Origin: Epithemia pelagica
Lineage: Eukaryota > Bacillariophyta > Bacillariophyceae > Surirellales > Surirellaceae
Direction of reading: 5' to 3'
Assembly: GCA_946965045.2 (NCBI GenBank)
Contig: OX337234.1
Coordinates: 1,736,001 to 1,800,000 of the forward strand
DNA: 64,000 bases
Below, in pieces: positions 23,519 through 34,350 of this stretch. Positions within the stretch are counted from its first letter, which is position 1. Every line of letters begins with the position of its first letter. Both the position numbers and the translations under genes were made by a program. The notes beneath the pieces were generated by a model. It made no database searches and had not been told where the DNA came from. It saw nothing but the letters and a program-made list of their open reading frames with translations.

Positions 23519-24940
23519 CTAAGTTCCTCCAGGGTGATCGCCAACATGTTCCCAAAAGAAATGAAGGAAGGTATTGAAATGTTTTGTTCTGGGCGTCAAC
23601 CTTTGCTTCGTGGCAAGATAGAAGGCACCAGAATTATCTTCGAATACCTCTGAGTAGATTGTAGGCTTCTCGAATGGAAGGTCCAGATTAGTCAATAGCT
23701 CCTCCACTACACGTCGGGTAGCTATGACACTACGCATGGCTTGTGAGAGGGCGTTGTACTCGGCTTGGAGAGTACTTAGGGCTACTGACGACTGGAGCTG
23801 GGAACGCCAAATTAAAGGGCACCCATGTAGTCCTGTAGCTTCGATTATTTTGTTGATCAGGCCCTTTTGGGTCATCGTAATTGACTTGGTCTTTTCGTCA
23901 TGTACAAAATTAATGCCTAAGTAGTCGGTGAAGTTTCCTTCCTTTTGCAAAGATAGTCCTTTCTCTTTTAGCCGTTCAATAAGGTCGTCTACAAGTTTCA
24001 TTGTAGGGGCACATACACCACAGTCATCTACCCAAAGAAAGATAATTATGTCTTTCTTGTACAGTAGGCATTTATCATGCTTGCTCATTTGGAAACCACC
24101 TAAGGCACATAGTTCCAGGTGATAATGATCTAAAACCTCTTGGGAGGTGAATCCAGACAGGTTCATGGAGTGTTGCTTGCACGAATGCATTGTTGAAGTC
24201 GATGCAAGCAAGCTCCCATCCTAGAACTAGACTAAGGACAAGTACTATTCGAATTGTGCTCCAATTGACACAACAGGAGAGTAATTTTCTTCTTCGTTCT
24301 CCTGTAGGTCTCCTCGTACACAGTACCTAGCTTTGTATTTTCGTATCTCGCCATCTGGAGAGCGCTTTCTTTTGAAGACCCATGTTCCAGGTAGGATTCT
24401 TGTAGTTGCCTCGGATTTCGGCACTTCCGTCTCCCTTCTAGTTCCCTAATCTCATTTTCGGCCGCTTCTTTCCACCTATCTATGTCGTTATCTCGCATCG
24501 CTTCGTCGTAGCTTAATGTGTCCGGGTCGGAAATCGACGCTTTCATCATTGAAAGCAGATCGTTAGGCTGATAGGATGGAGCTAGAGAGGCTAGGTTGGC
24601 ATCCTGTACATAACGTTGTGGTGGACGGATAGTTCTTCCGGAGCGTCGGCTGGTTCTAAAAGTACTAGGTGGAGTCGGTTCCGGTGGAGGTTGCTCGCGC
24701 TTAGGAGTGACAGATTTTAAGGGGGTCATAACAGGGGGTGAAGGAGGATCCTGCTCTGCGATTGGCGTTAAGACGGTGTTCTCCCTCTGAGGAAGGGGCA
24801 CTGCAACAGGGGTGTGTGGAACTCCCTCTGAAGGCTGTGTCGGTTCCGCTACGGGAGCAGAGTGAGAAGAAACAGGAGGCAAAATGGGAGGGGGGGAGGG
24901 GTGCAGTTTTCTAAGGCAGCGATCTGATTGGTGCCTTTTC
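23519..24940 (-). pseudogene. RT and RNase H of the composite copia, multiply damaged
   Basis: Right to left it holds a Pro-rich linker, RTSRRSGRTIRPPQRYVQD, LSYDEAMRDNDIDRWKEA (start of RT), then in shifted frames LPGTWVFKRKRSPDGE, CIDFNNAFVQATL (motif A) and LWVDDCGVCAPT (motif C intact). RNase H shows WRSQLQSSVALSTLQAEYNA and EDNSGAFYLA. At least three frameshifts are present. Two segments are missing: the LYGLKQ part of the palm, and the stretch between the RT thumb and RNase H that contains the first RNase H Asp. It cannot encode an active enzyme as it stands. Confidence 0.7.
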
Positions 24941-25001
24941 CCCCCTGTCACTATCCTCCAACTGTCAACCAACTGTCGGATCAACACTAATTTGCCGACG
25001 A

Positions 25002-27707
25002 ATGACAATGCCGCGCCCTAGCAGCTTGTCAAGAAAAGGCAAATCTGAAACTTCGACGATCCTTTCAGTTTCTCGAGACTCCACCAAGACTCTAGCAACT
25101 CCCCAAGCCGACGAAACGACGACCATGAAGCTTTCTTGTCTCTCCATCGACACCCCGAACGACGACGACGCACTGGATGTGGGTACAACCGGAAACAGCC
25201 AGGAGACGCCGAACGACCTTAATTGGAGGGAGAAAAAACTCCGTTTGCTGGTACAATTGCTGGCTGAAGAAATCTCCGAACGATTCGTCCCAGCCCCCAC
25301 GGAAGACGACCGCACCATCGATGCCATCAATGGTATTGGTGACTTTAAAACCCGTTGCCGCTAGGCCGAATTCTGGCGCAACGACCACAAACAACGTGTG
25401 GAGACCGAACAAGCATGTTGGGCGAGCTATTACCACAACAACCCCAACCTCCTCACCCCACACCAATGGGACCGCTCACTCATGGACCCTGAGTGGCAGT
25501 GGCCCGATCCTTTCTCGGGTAAAAACTACGAAGAGGAGCTTGACGAGGAAAAACAAGACCTCTACAAGTCAGGCCTCCAAAGCGGAGTCCGACCCGAAAA
25601 CAAGAAGAAAAGCGCACCAGTCGGCTCGAACGAACTTGAATGCTTCCTCAAACAACTCGAAGAAGCAATCATCGCCGAATCTCTGGCTAACAAGAAAAGC
25701 AGGAATGAAAACAAGCTATCCCTGGAAATAAAAGACTTGCTCACCCAACTCAAAGAGCACGACCTTGTTGTCATTCCGACGGACAAAACAAACTCGTTCA
25801 CCATGATGTTCACCAACGAGTACCGCAAAGAAATCAACAAACACCTTGAAAAGAGCGCCGTCCCTATCCCCCGCTCCAAATTGACAGAAATCGTCGACAA
25901 CTGCAACTCCTTCATCCAAGAACTCGATCCGTTTATCTCCAAGGGCGAAAGAGAATTCCTCAAAGAAAAAGTGCAATCCAAAGCAATCCCAAACCCAAAA
26001 ATCCTTGTAAAAGACCACAAAAAACCGGACCAAGACGGCAACTACCCGACTCGTCTAGTTGTGCCTGCCACCAACTTCACCGCCGGTTTCCCCAAAATTG
26101 GGTACTTGGGAATCAAGAACCTCTTCAAAGAGTACGAGATCGACTACGGCCTCCGCAACATAGTCCAAGCTTCGGACCTCAAAGAGAAACTAGAAGCCAT
26201 GTCCTTCGACTCGTCCAACGCGACAATCGTCTCAGTGGACGCAGAAGCAATGTATGCTTCAATCAAGTTTCAATTGATCTACGACGCAGTCCTATACTAC
26301 GCAGACGCCCTCCCCCCAGAAACACACCGCACAATCAACCTTTGTCTAGATCTCATTTTCTTCGGCATGACAAACACCCTCATTGCCTTCCAAGATGAGT
26401 ACTATCTCTACGACGGAGACTTCAAACCGGCCGAACGCGGGCTCACCATCGGGGGATGCGAATCGGCATGGCTGGCCGATCTCGTAATGTCCTACCTCCT
26501 TAAAGCAACCTACGATTCGCTCTTCGATCCGATGCACTTTTTTGGAATGTACCGAGACGACGGCCTAGCCGTCTTCAAAGGCAAACTGTCAACGAAAGAA
26601 ATCAAGGACTGGTTAGAATCCTTCCAAACCGACGTCAACGAAATCGCAGGTAGCGACTTTCTAAAGTTTACAGCTGTGATTTGGGACCCTTTCTCAGAAC
26701 ACGACACCTCCACAATCGACAACAAAAACATCTCCATCGCACAATCAAACACATTTCCCTTCCTGGACATGGAAATGTACTGGGGCGACAACAAAGTCCT
26801 CAAGTACAAGGTCCACGTCAAGAAGAATCAACAACTTAAGTATTTGAACAAAGGAAGTTCTCATACTCCAGGCTGTTTTAAAGCGATCCCCAGTGGAGTT
26901 ATCAAAAGATTGACAAAACTCACCACAGTCGACGATGAGAACGTTGACAAAGTACTGGCGGAAATCTACCCAGTCCACTTCGATGCTCTAACCAAAGCAA
27001 ACCTAATCAAACAAGAATCCATCCCGACCCTTGGAATGTCAAACAAGCAAATGGAAAAAGAGAAGAACGACACCGCCTCGCAAGCCCTAAAGAAACGCAG
27101 GGAACGCGATCGCAAACGAGCAGTCTATTTCAAAATAGGCTACTCAGACTTTTGGCGCAAACCAATACACAAAATCATCAAAGAGATCAAAGGGAAATTC
27201 CCATCCCTGGCTTGGCTGAGGGTATCTATGTCATACCACAGATTCAACAATGTCCGGGAACTGTTCCAAGGCGACCTAAACGCCAAACTCGCCGACGGAC
27301 TAAGATCCCTCGATTTCGAAGATCTCGATTGCAACTGTCGCAACAGAGAGGCCTGCCCCTATGGAGGCCGTTGCAGACGCTCTATCGTTGTGTATAAAGC
27401 CACCTGTCTCCAATCTGGCAAACAATATATCGGTAATACGCAACAACACGTCAAGAAGCGCCTCCAGCAGCACGTCCAAGACGTGAAAGCGCTAGTATTA
27501 CACGACAAACAATCCGACTCGTTCGCCAGCCATTTCGCCTGTTTCGTCCCACGCGACATACCAAGAAAGGAGATGAAGAACCATGTCAAGCTCAAGGTAG
27601 AAATTCTTTGGCAGGGAAAACCTTTGTCCACCGTCAAAACCTTCGGCACCTGCTCTTGCAAACTCTGCGCAAAAGAAAGGCTCGAAATTTTAAAGTTCAC
27701 CAGGTAA
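25002..27707 (+). pseudogene. Penelope-like RT with GIY-YIG endonuclease, one amber codon
   Basis: 902 codons in one frame, broken only by TAG at 25362-25364. Without it the frame runs from ATG 25002 to TAA 27707, and the downstream 25398-27707 part is fully open. RT landmarks are KILVKDHKKP, YPTRLVVPATNF, VSVDAEAMYAS (about 26,230), RGLTIGG and MYRDDGLAVF (about 26,545). The C terminus has a Cys cluster CNCRNREACPYGGRC (27,331-27,375), then VYKATC and QYIGNTQQHVKKRLQQH, a GIY-YIG nuclease signature. RT followed by GIY-YIG is the Penelope-like architecture. The catalytic box is YRDDG instead of the usual YVDD. If the amber is real it removes the first 120 codons or forces a later start. Confidence 0.75.
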
Positions 27708-27716
27708 TCTCCAAAG

Positions 27717-28187
27717 ATGACCATCAACAAATGCAACGAGGTCTATGGCGCCTGTCGCCATAAACCTAGATTCCACCGGTTTCCTAAAAACAACAACAAC
27801 GCCAGCACTGATGAGTCGGTTGACGACGAAAGGGTCGTCATCTGCCGCCCGGTGTCAACCACATCTGTGGACTCCAAATCGTCGATTTTCACTTGGGAAT
27901 CAACCTCCCCCTCTAACGCATCCGCCGCCGACAATGCTTCAAATGATGAACCAGACACGGGCACGGACATGAGGGGAGACAGTATTCTAAACGAGGTCCC
28001 CCAAATGTCTTATCACGAACGAAGAAGCTGTGGCCTCCAAGCTAGATTCACCTTCAGCACTCCAAAGGATACCCCTCCAGTTGTGGTATTCAAAGAAGGT
28101 GAACTAGAGGAGCTACCGCTAGTTTCAGCCCGGTCTACCACTGATGAAGCTGACTACGGCGACCAGATGCGAGTGGAGATAGATTAG
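27717..28187 (+). CDS. second ORF of the Penelope-like unit, unknown
   Basis: 156 codons, ATG only 9 bp after the RT stop, so probably part of the same transcript or element. It is Ser/Asp/Thr-rich and looks mostly disordered. The only notable spots are a Cys/His-poor basic start (CRHKPRFHRFPKN) and SYHERRSCGLQARFTFST near residue 100. No family recognised. It could be an accessory ORF or the remains of 3' sequence. The GC-rich tail at 28,190-28,230 may mark the element end. Confidence 0.4.
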   Translation: MTINKCNEVYGACRHKPRFHRFPKNNNNASTDESVDDERVVICRPVSTTSVDSKSSIFTWESTSPSNASAADNASNDEPDTGTDMRGDSILNEVPQMSYHERRSCGLQARFTFSTPKDTPPVVVFKEGELEELPLVSARSTTDEADYGDQMRVEID

Positions 28188-28540
28188 GCCGGCCGACGAC
28201 CAGCCAGCCCGCGCGTCAGCGAGCGAGAAGTAGAACACTTCCCAGTCTTAGACCGAAACTCCTAAAATAGTCTTCACACTCTTTGCTGTTTCTATTCTCT
28301 GACTAATAATTAGTCTAAAAAATCCAATGGCGATCCAATTAGCTATTAAAAACGTCTAAGTAACACTATTCAATATTTCAAAGTCGGTGGTCCCGGTCGG
28401 ATGGAATTCGGAACTTCCCGATTCCCATCCGAGTTCACCAGAAAATGCCAACCACAAAAATTCCCTCCTCATCTCTCACGAAACAAACAAAACACACAAC
28501 TAAGTTCATAATTCTAAAAACAAAACAAAAACTAAGAGGG

Positions 28541-31500
28541 ATGGAAGAGGAAGAGTTTATTATGGGCTTTAATGGCCAACCGGGCTTCTCTCATGAGTCG
28601 ACCCATGCTATGAGCTTCTCGAAAGAGTCGTCTCAACTGACAGATCCGGGCTTCTCTCATGAGTCGACCCATGCTATGAGCTTCTCGAAAGAGTCGTCTC
28701 AACTGACGGAAACCACCACCGCTGACAAACGGTCATCGTTGGATCCATACTTTTACCGCTGCTTCGTGTACTCCCAAGACGCACGAAGAGTGGAACAAGA
28801 AATGGAAGACTCCGAGAAAATGGGCATTCAGAGTCAAAAACGCCAACCCGCCAACCGGGCCATCAAGAGAAAGCCAGAGTACCAGTTTTCCTGTTACCAA
28901 AATCAGAATCGAATGAAGGGGGGACCTGGTGCCAACCCTTTCAAATACAAAGGGAAGGCATTTGATCCGTTGATCAACTGTGCCGTTTGCGTGGCAGAGT
29001 CGAAGGGAACCAAGAAGCCACATCGTGGACATCATCCTCAATGTCCCAAGAATCGCAAGACGAAAGGACGGAAAAGCACCAATGATGTCTACTTCGACGA
29101 AAAGGCAAAACAATTGGCTGCCATTAATGGTGAATCGTTCGAGGGAACCTTCACCAACGTATCGGAGCTACCACCGGAGACACGCGAATGTGCACAGAAA
29201 ATGGTGGCCCCTCAACGCACAGACCATTCTAACCTGCACGACGCTGTGCGCGACGCAATGGCAGATCCAGAATTTGTCTCATCTTCATCGGACAAAAAGA
29301 CCGGGGCTCCTCTTGCCATTATGGCTGTGGTTCGACACCTAGTCAACCATAAGGAGAAGGGTTGGTACGAACCCAACACATTGGAATTCAAAATCCCAAT
29401 TGTGCGTACTGGTAACTATATCAACCCCCATTGCCACGCCATCGAGGGGCAAGTAATTTACAACGTGTCTTGGGAAGACCAGTTCCCAGGTCTCCAGATC
29501 GATTGTCCGTCTTGCGGCAAGGGCAAGTTGCGCCGTGACAGGACTAACTTCTCCAAAAACAAGAAACTCTTCGCCATTTTCAAATTGGGAACGGTTCCTG
29601 GATGGGCAATTGTGATGACTTACAAATGCACTCATTGTGGAATTCGTTATGAAGCCAACGATGCCGCAGTTCTTTCGGTCTTGCCTATCCACATCCGAAA
29701 GGCATACCCAGTCGATCCGAAATATGCCGACAACACGATGACCTTCCACATCGATAAAGGCCTCAGCCAAATCTTAGAGGAGCTCATGTTGACGTACGGG
29801 AATGGAGACAAAGTGTCGAAAATGATATTCAACACTTTGACCAAGCAGTACTCGGATCGTTTTACTGAGTATTTATCGGAATGGAAAAACATTCGCATGT
29901 TATCGCAGATTGAAGGACCCACACCGTTGTACCCTCTTCTTTTCGGAGAGTTCATTACAACGTATCCTCCCAGCGAGGAGACACTTCGAAACTTGTTCGA
30001 GTCTGCCTCTAAATTGTCCCGAACCCCTTACGGGATTTTGGACTGCGATCGCTGTACACGAGAGATCCAATCCGTCACAACTTCGCATATGTTCGCACAG
30101 GACCATACGATGGAAGCGACTAAGAACTACCGCAAAGCTCTTGGAGCACATGCAGTCTGGGATGCAGCAACAGAGACAGGTGCGGCGGAATGTCTCGCGA
30201 GGAGGTCCGGTTTTCAACCCATTGCGATGTACAGTGACACTTGGCCCGCGAAAGTAAAGTTTTGGAAACTTCTATTCGGTGACGACTTTGAAGGACGTTT
30301 GGGCTTGTATCACTTTTTGCAACGAATCATCAAAACCATGAGGCAGGGACACAACCTGTACCACAAGGCATTGACGGACCTTTGGCAATGTGTCTACGGA
30401 TTCGAAAAGGAATCATACAACACACTCCTCAACGCTTTGAAAACTGGCAAAATGGGCCGGGATGGTGTGGCATATACCATGTCGGAAATTCTCGAGATGC
30501 AAGATACACCTGAATTTCGACGTCGGTTTGCCAAGTACCTCATGAAGGAGATACACCCTCCAATGGTCATTGAACACAATCTCCAAAAGTGGTTTGACCA
30601 GTACAAGGGTAGTGAAGACCCACGTACAGGAAAAAAACTCTTCACCGTCGACACCAAGACTGCTGTCGTGGAGCAGATGAAGAATGCGGTGTACATTCAA
30701 GACACAGTCCCTCTCAAGGATGTGTACAGGGTTGTAAAGCCGACGGCGGGGACAAAGCACGAATGTAGTGAATATCATTCATTGCGTTGTGAGTCAAAGA
30801 TTGAGGCATACCATGACCACTTGGCCCATTTTGGTAATTGTGGCATGAACGCTAACTTGTGTGACGCGTTGAATTTGATTGGCACTGCCAAGTACAATGT
30901 CAAGATTCGTCATAAGTTGCGCATGTCAAATGACTCTGACTCTTCAGCCGCGGCGGAAAGCGTTCCTATGGGATGGAAGACCGAACCCGATTTCTACAAC
31001 CATTGCGAGTTAATCTTTGCCAATGGATTGGCTGAACAGGTAGACTACCCCATTCTGCCTTTTCCATTCGCTCGTCCATTGCCAGAAGACAATGGCAAAG
31101 TATTTTTCGCAAAGTATATGGTTGCACAGAACGACCGGGATGACCAGTATCCCCGGAGTGGTCTGTCCGACCGATGTCACTGTCCCGCATGTGGTAATAA
31201 CGAAGTCCCGTTATTGCACGAAAGGAAGCAACCACCTATTCTTCCAGTTGAAGGGCAGGTGTTGGCCAAGAAGCGACCTTGTCCTACGGAGGACAACGAT
31301 ACTCCGGTGAGTCGTTCAACATACACAGAAACGACTCTGGGATCCCAAGACACGGTTACCGTTTTCCCGACTCCAGATCAACCACGTCCATCGCCTCAGA
31401 CCACCGTCGATCGCATTTTAAATGCGTCTTTCAACAGTGCCGAGACAGAGGCGACTGTCACAGTGGTAATGTCTCAAGAGTCGAGTCAAAGTGGAGTCAA

Positions 31501-31600
31501 AGAGGACCTGTCGCCCGGTAAATTCACAGGTATCTTCGGTGGCCTCAAGTGTGGGATCAAAAAGGATCGAAAACCCGTACAAAAGGCCCCGTGTCGGTAA
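28541..31600 (+). CDS. large DDE-type transposase with zinc ribbon (DUF6729-like)
   Basis: The frame opens at 28445, but I favour ATG 28541 because the upstream part is AT-rich and leader-like. In order: a 22-residue repeat present twice (28,581-28,712); a Cys/His cluster CAVC...HRGHHPQCPKN (about 28,979); a zinc ribbon CPSCGKGKL...YKCTHCG (about 29,505-29,640); LPIHIRKAYPVDP; then FAQDHTMEATKNYRKALG (about 30,092) and MYSDTWPAKVKFWKLLFG (about 30,229), which I take as the first two catalytic Asp boxes; then LGLYHFLQRIIKTMRQGH. The family call is from memory of such proteins in diatoms. The frame is intact for 1,020 codons, so it may be functional. Confidence 0.6.
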   Translation: MEEEEFIMGFNGQPGFSHESTHAMSFSKESSQLTDPGFSHESTHAMSFSKESSQLTETTTADKRSSLDPYFYRCFVYSQDARRVEQEMEDSEKMGIQSQKRQPANRAIKRKPEYQFSCYQNQNRMKGGPGANPFKYKGKAFDPLINCAVCVAESKGTKKPHRGHHPQCPKNRKTKGRKSTNDVYFDEKAKQLAAINGESFEGTFTNVSELPPETRECAQKMVAPQRTDHSNLHDAVRDAMADPEFVSSSSDKKTGAPLAIMAVVRHLVNHKEKGWYEPNTLEFKIPIVRTGNYINPHCHAIEGQVIYNVSWEDQFPGLQIDCPSCGKGKLRRDRTNFSKNKKLFAIFKLGTVPGWAIVMTYKCTHCGIRYEANDAAVLSVLPIHIRKAYPVDPKYADNTMTFHIDKGLSQILEELMLTYGNGDKVSKMIFNTLTKQYSDRFTEYLSEWKNIRMLSQIEGPTPLYPLLFGEFITTYPPSEETLRNLFESASKLSRTPYGILDCDRCTREIQSVTTSHMFAQDHTMEATKNYRKALGAHAVWDAATETGAAECLARRSGFQPIAMYSDTWPAKVKFWKLLFGDDFEGRLGLYHFLQRIIKTMRQGHNLYHKALTDLWQCVYGFEKESYNTLLNALKTGKMGRDGVAYTMSEILEMQDTPEFRRRFAKYLMKEIHPPMVIEHNLQKWFDQYKGSEDPRTGKKLFTVDTKTAVVEQMKNAVYIQDTVPLKDVYRVVKPTAGTKHECSEYHSLRCESKIEAYHDHLAHFGNCGMNANLCDALNLIGTAKYNVKIRHKLRMSNDSDSSAAAESVPMGWKTEPDFYNHCELIFANGLAEQVDYPILPFPFARPLPEDNGKVFFAKYMVAQNDRDDQYPRSGLSDRCHCPACGNNEVPLLHERKQPPILPVEGQVLAKKRPCPTEDNDTPVSRSTYTETTLGSQDTVTVFPTPDQPRPSPQTTVDRILNASFNSAETEATVTVVMSQESSQSGVKEDLSPGKFTGIFGGLKCGIKKDRKPVQKAPCR
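28581..28712. repeat. 66-bp in-frame tandem duplication inside the transposase
   Basis: Two copies of 66 bp (starting at 28,581 and 28,647) encode the repeated peptide GFSHESTHAMSFSKESSQLT. The length is a multiple of three, so the frame is kept. Confidence 0.9.
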
Positions 31601-31892
31601 GATTCCGATGATGCCGTTCAACAAGCACGAGTCCCCACCCTTGATCATCGCCAAGGGAACGAAGTCCAGTCCGATTGAAATCAGTGAAAGTCAGGAGATG
31701 ACCCCTGCTTCAGTTGAATCATCGTCGTGGTCTTTGTCCGATATTTCCCGCACCAAACGTCCAAAGGCTCAACACAAGGTTTGTTGCGCTGCCTTTTTAG
31801 AATGGGCGAGGAAATACAATCGTAATGGACGTCCTCCTCATTTGCCTGGATGTCCCAATAAGACCACAACACGCCGACCCAACAAGTAAACG
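31491..31892 (+). pseudogene. displaced C-terminal part of the transposase
   Basis: It overlaps the main frame by about 110 bases in another frame and continues with KRPRVGKIPMMPF, SSPIEISESQEMTPA and a final CCAAFLEW...GRPPHLPGCPNK. That last motif echoes the N-terminal Cys cluster of the transposase (HRGHHPQCPKN). A one-base frameshift or an unseen intron between 31,540 and 31,600 would join the two. It could instead be a separate small protein. Confidence 0.45.
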
Positions 31893-31950
31893 TTGAATCG
31901 ATGAGCTGCGAAGAGACATGTTTTAGTCTTTTCTGTTACAGTAAGACCGT

Positions 31951-32240
31951 GGAGGTACGAGATACACAAGACCTCATTATTAGGTGCGAGATACACAAGA
32001 CCATGAAGAAGTAGGTACGAGATTAACAAGACCATTAGTATTAGGTACGAGATAAACAAGACCATGAAAAATAGGTACGAGATAAACAAGACCATGAAAA
32101 ATAGGTACGAGATGAACACGACCATGAAAATAGGTACGAGATGAACACGACCATGAAAATAGGTACGAGATGAACAAGACCATTATAGTTAGGTATGGGA
32201 TGAACAACACCATTTTGGTTCAGTACAATATGAACCAAAG
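31951..32240. repeat. 30-bp minisatellite, about nine copies
   Basis: Units of 29-31 bp have the pattern ggtacgagatgaacaagacc followed by a variable tail. The unit lengths and substitutions vary, so it is not a CRISPR. It separates the transposase from the convergent partner gene and could hold 3' ends or a subterminal transposase-binding array. Confidence 0.9.
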
Positions 32241-32405
32241 CTAGATAAACCATTACACGAAGAAAGACGTCACAACGATTTACACTATATTAGTAAATCA
32301 TTAAGAGAAATACTTCGTTATGGCCCAAAAAAACCTTGTAGAGCTTTAGGACAACTAAAACTCCGATAACAAAGTTCTGGAGGGACTTCCAAAAAAATGG
32401 AAGTT

Positions 32406-34028
32406 TCAACGGCGTGAATGGTGTGTGATATGGCCCCCATCGGTGCTGGGGTGGTGAGGGGCTTGAGTTAGTGGTGCGTTTCTGGTTGCCTCCACTTTCT
32501 CCGCTTTCTCGTGAATTTTTGTGACATTCTCCTTATGGGGCATCACGGCGTAGTACTTTACATGTTTGATGGGCCGTAGTTCTTGGCCTTGTAGTAAAGG
32601 GATTTCTCCACGGTCAATACCAACAATCTTAGGTGCGTCTTCATCGGGTGCAATGTTCCATGGATGGGATTGATCGAAAGGATGCACCTCATCCTGGTAT
32701 TCGATTGCGTGGGCTGATGAGCATTTTTGGTCGACCGGAATCGTTGCGGGCTTCTGTGTAGTCGAAGACGCTGCGGGCTTTTGATTCGCCTTGTTATCGG
32801 CAGCATTTTCGTCGATTGCTTCTATCATTGCAACATCATCGACGTCATTGTCTTCGGCAGATATTTTGGTATTGCCCGTGGGTTCCGAATGGTCATCATC
32901 CCCCTTTTCAGTGGATTCAGTTTCCGACTCGTGGCCCTGCTGTAACAGTGTGTCGATTTGGTTCACTGTTGGGTTTTTGGCAGGAGCGACACCAGGGGGG
33001 TAAATGATGGGACGAAATTTTCGGAACCACGTAACGACAGATGCAAGATAGTCCACCGTAGTATCTTAACGATCGGCAGTCTGCATCAGGTCTGCGGCCA
33101 CTTTCTTCGATCGGGAAGACCTCACTTCTGAACCGTCCGGGTTCACGATGGTGAGGTATCCCACATCAAAGAGGGATTTTTGTGTGACTGCGACCGTGGA
33201 GTCATTCTTTGTGCTGTACAGCCAATTACCACAGACTGCAAATCCATTGAATTTGCAGTCACCTTGGTTGGGCAAAATGACAGCGACCGGAGTAGTGACA
33301 CTAATTTTTAAAAGGTCAAATTCCGGTTCCTTCATTTGTCGGAAACAGTACATGGGTCGGATCAGCGTGTTGACTTTGTTATGAAATAATTGTAACAAAT
33401 TCGACTGATCATGGGCCAGGGTATGGTACTTGGATGTTTTCAATTGCCAATAGGCAAACAAGTTACCACCCGGAGTGTTCTGTTTGGAAGATGTGGGGAA
33501 CCACAAATTGTCATCAATGGCATTGGCCAAAGCGACTGCGGCGGTCCCCTTTGGACGTTTCACGGCAGTATAGGCCATGGCCTTGGGCATGGTCCTTGAT
33601 TGGAACCTTAGCACCGCCATATTAGGGTCCGTGAACCGCCAATCTTCGTCATAGTCCGACAAATAGGCAGCCTCCTCCTCCTCAGCCTATTTCGGTGTCT
33701 CCTTTTCGGGGGCAGGCTTCGAGTCCTTTTTTTGTCTCTTTTAGGAGACGACTCTTTTTTTATTTTGGGCCTGGGAACTTCTTTGACTGAAGCCTCATCC
33801 GAGAAGGAGTATTCCGAACCCGAGTCTTCATTCTGCTCCTCTTGATGAGTTTTTTTTCCTTTTAGGAATAGGAGAGGGTTCGTCAGGACTCGGCGGGGGA
33901 TGCCGATGGGCCTTTTTTGCTCAGCTGCCGTCGTCAGCGGTGGAACCACCAGATGGTTTTTTCAAAGCATCATTGACGAAACGGCCGGGGGTGGCCTTTG
34001 TAGGAGGAGGCTTTCGAATACGTCCCAT
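32406..34028 (-). pseudogene. decayed partner gene of the transposase unit
   Basis: A minus-strand gene of about 541 codons can be traced from ATG 34028 (MGRIRKPPPTKATPGRFVND) to TGA near 32406. Lesions are TGA 33921-33923, a shift at an A8 run (33850-33857), a shift at an A7 run (33727-33733), TAG 33687-33689 and TAA 33066-33068. The order is a basic Pro-rich N terminus, an acidic stretch (EEEEAAYLSDYDEDW), a folded-looking core (FAYWQLKTSKYHTLAHDQSN, FNGFAVCGNWLYSTKND), then a disordered Glu/Asp-rich tail and HPWNIAPDEDAPKIVGIDRG. No family recognised. It converges with the transposase, so it may be the element's second gene. Confidence 0.45.
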
Positions 34029-34084
34029 GACTGTTCGAGACCGTTACGAGATACGGCTCGTTGGGGGTAACGTATCGAAAAGGG

Positions 34085-34350
34085 AGACGACTTCGAGATG
34101 AAGCTCTGTGCCGTGGGAAAAAGACGACTTCGAGATGAAGCTGTCTCCCACTATAGTAAGGAGTCGACTTCGAGATGAAGCTCCTGGTCTTGGGCTGCAA
34201 AGGAGACGACTTCGAGATGAAGCTCCTGGTCTTGGGCTGCAAAGGAGACGACTACGAGATGAAGCTCCTGGTCTTGTTCAGCAAAGGAGACGACTTCGAG
34301 ATGAAGCTCCTCGTCCGGTCCAAAAGTAGAGGAGACGACTTTGATATGAA
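34085..34350. repeat. 42-bp tandem array, about seven units
   Basis: Units share gacgacttcgagatgaagct followed by a variable spacer such as cctggtcttgggctgcaaag. The first two units are diverged and the middle ones nearly identical. The core cgagatgaa also occurs in the 30-bp array at 32 kb. Confidence 0.9.

Noticed and set aside
24940-25000. CACTA-type terminus (CACTATCC at about 24,950) as the left end of the nested insert
   Set aside because: No matching TAGTG end or inverted repeat found near 34,930-34,960.
31951-34350. CRISPR-like arrays
   Set aside because: Unit lengths and spacers are not constant, spacers are themselves repeats, and the context is eukaryotic.
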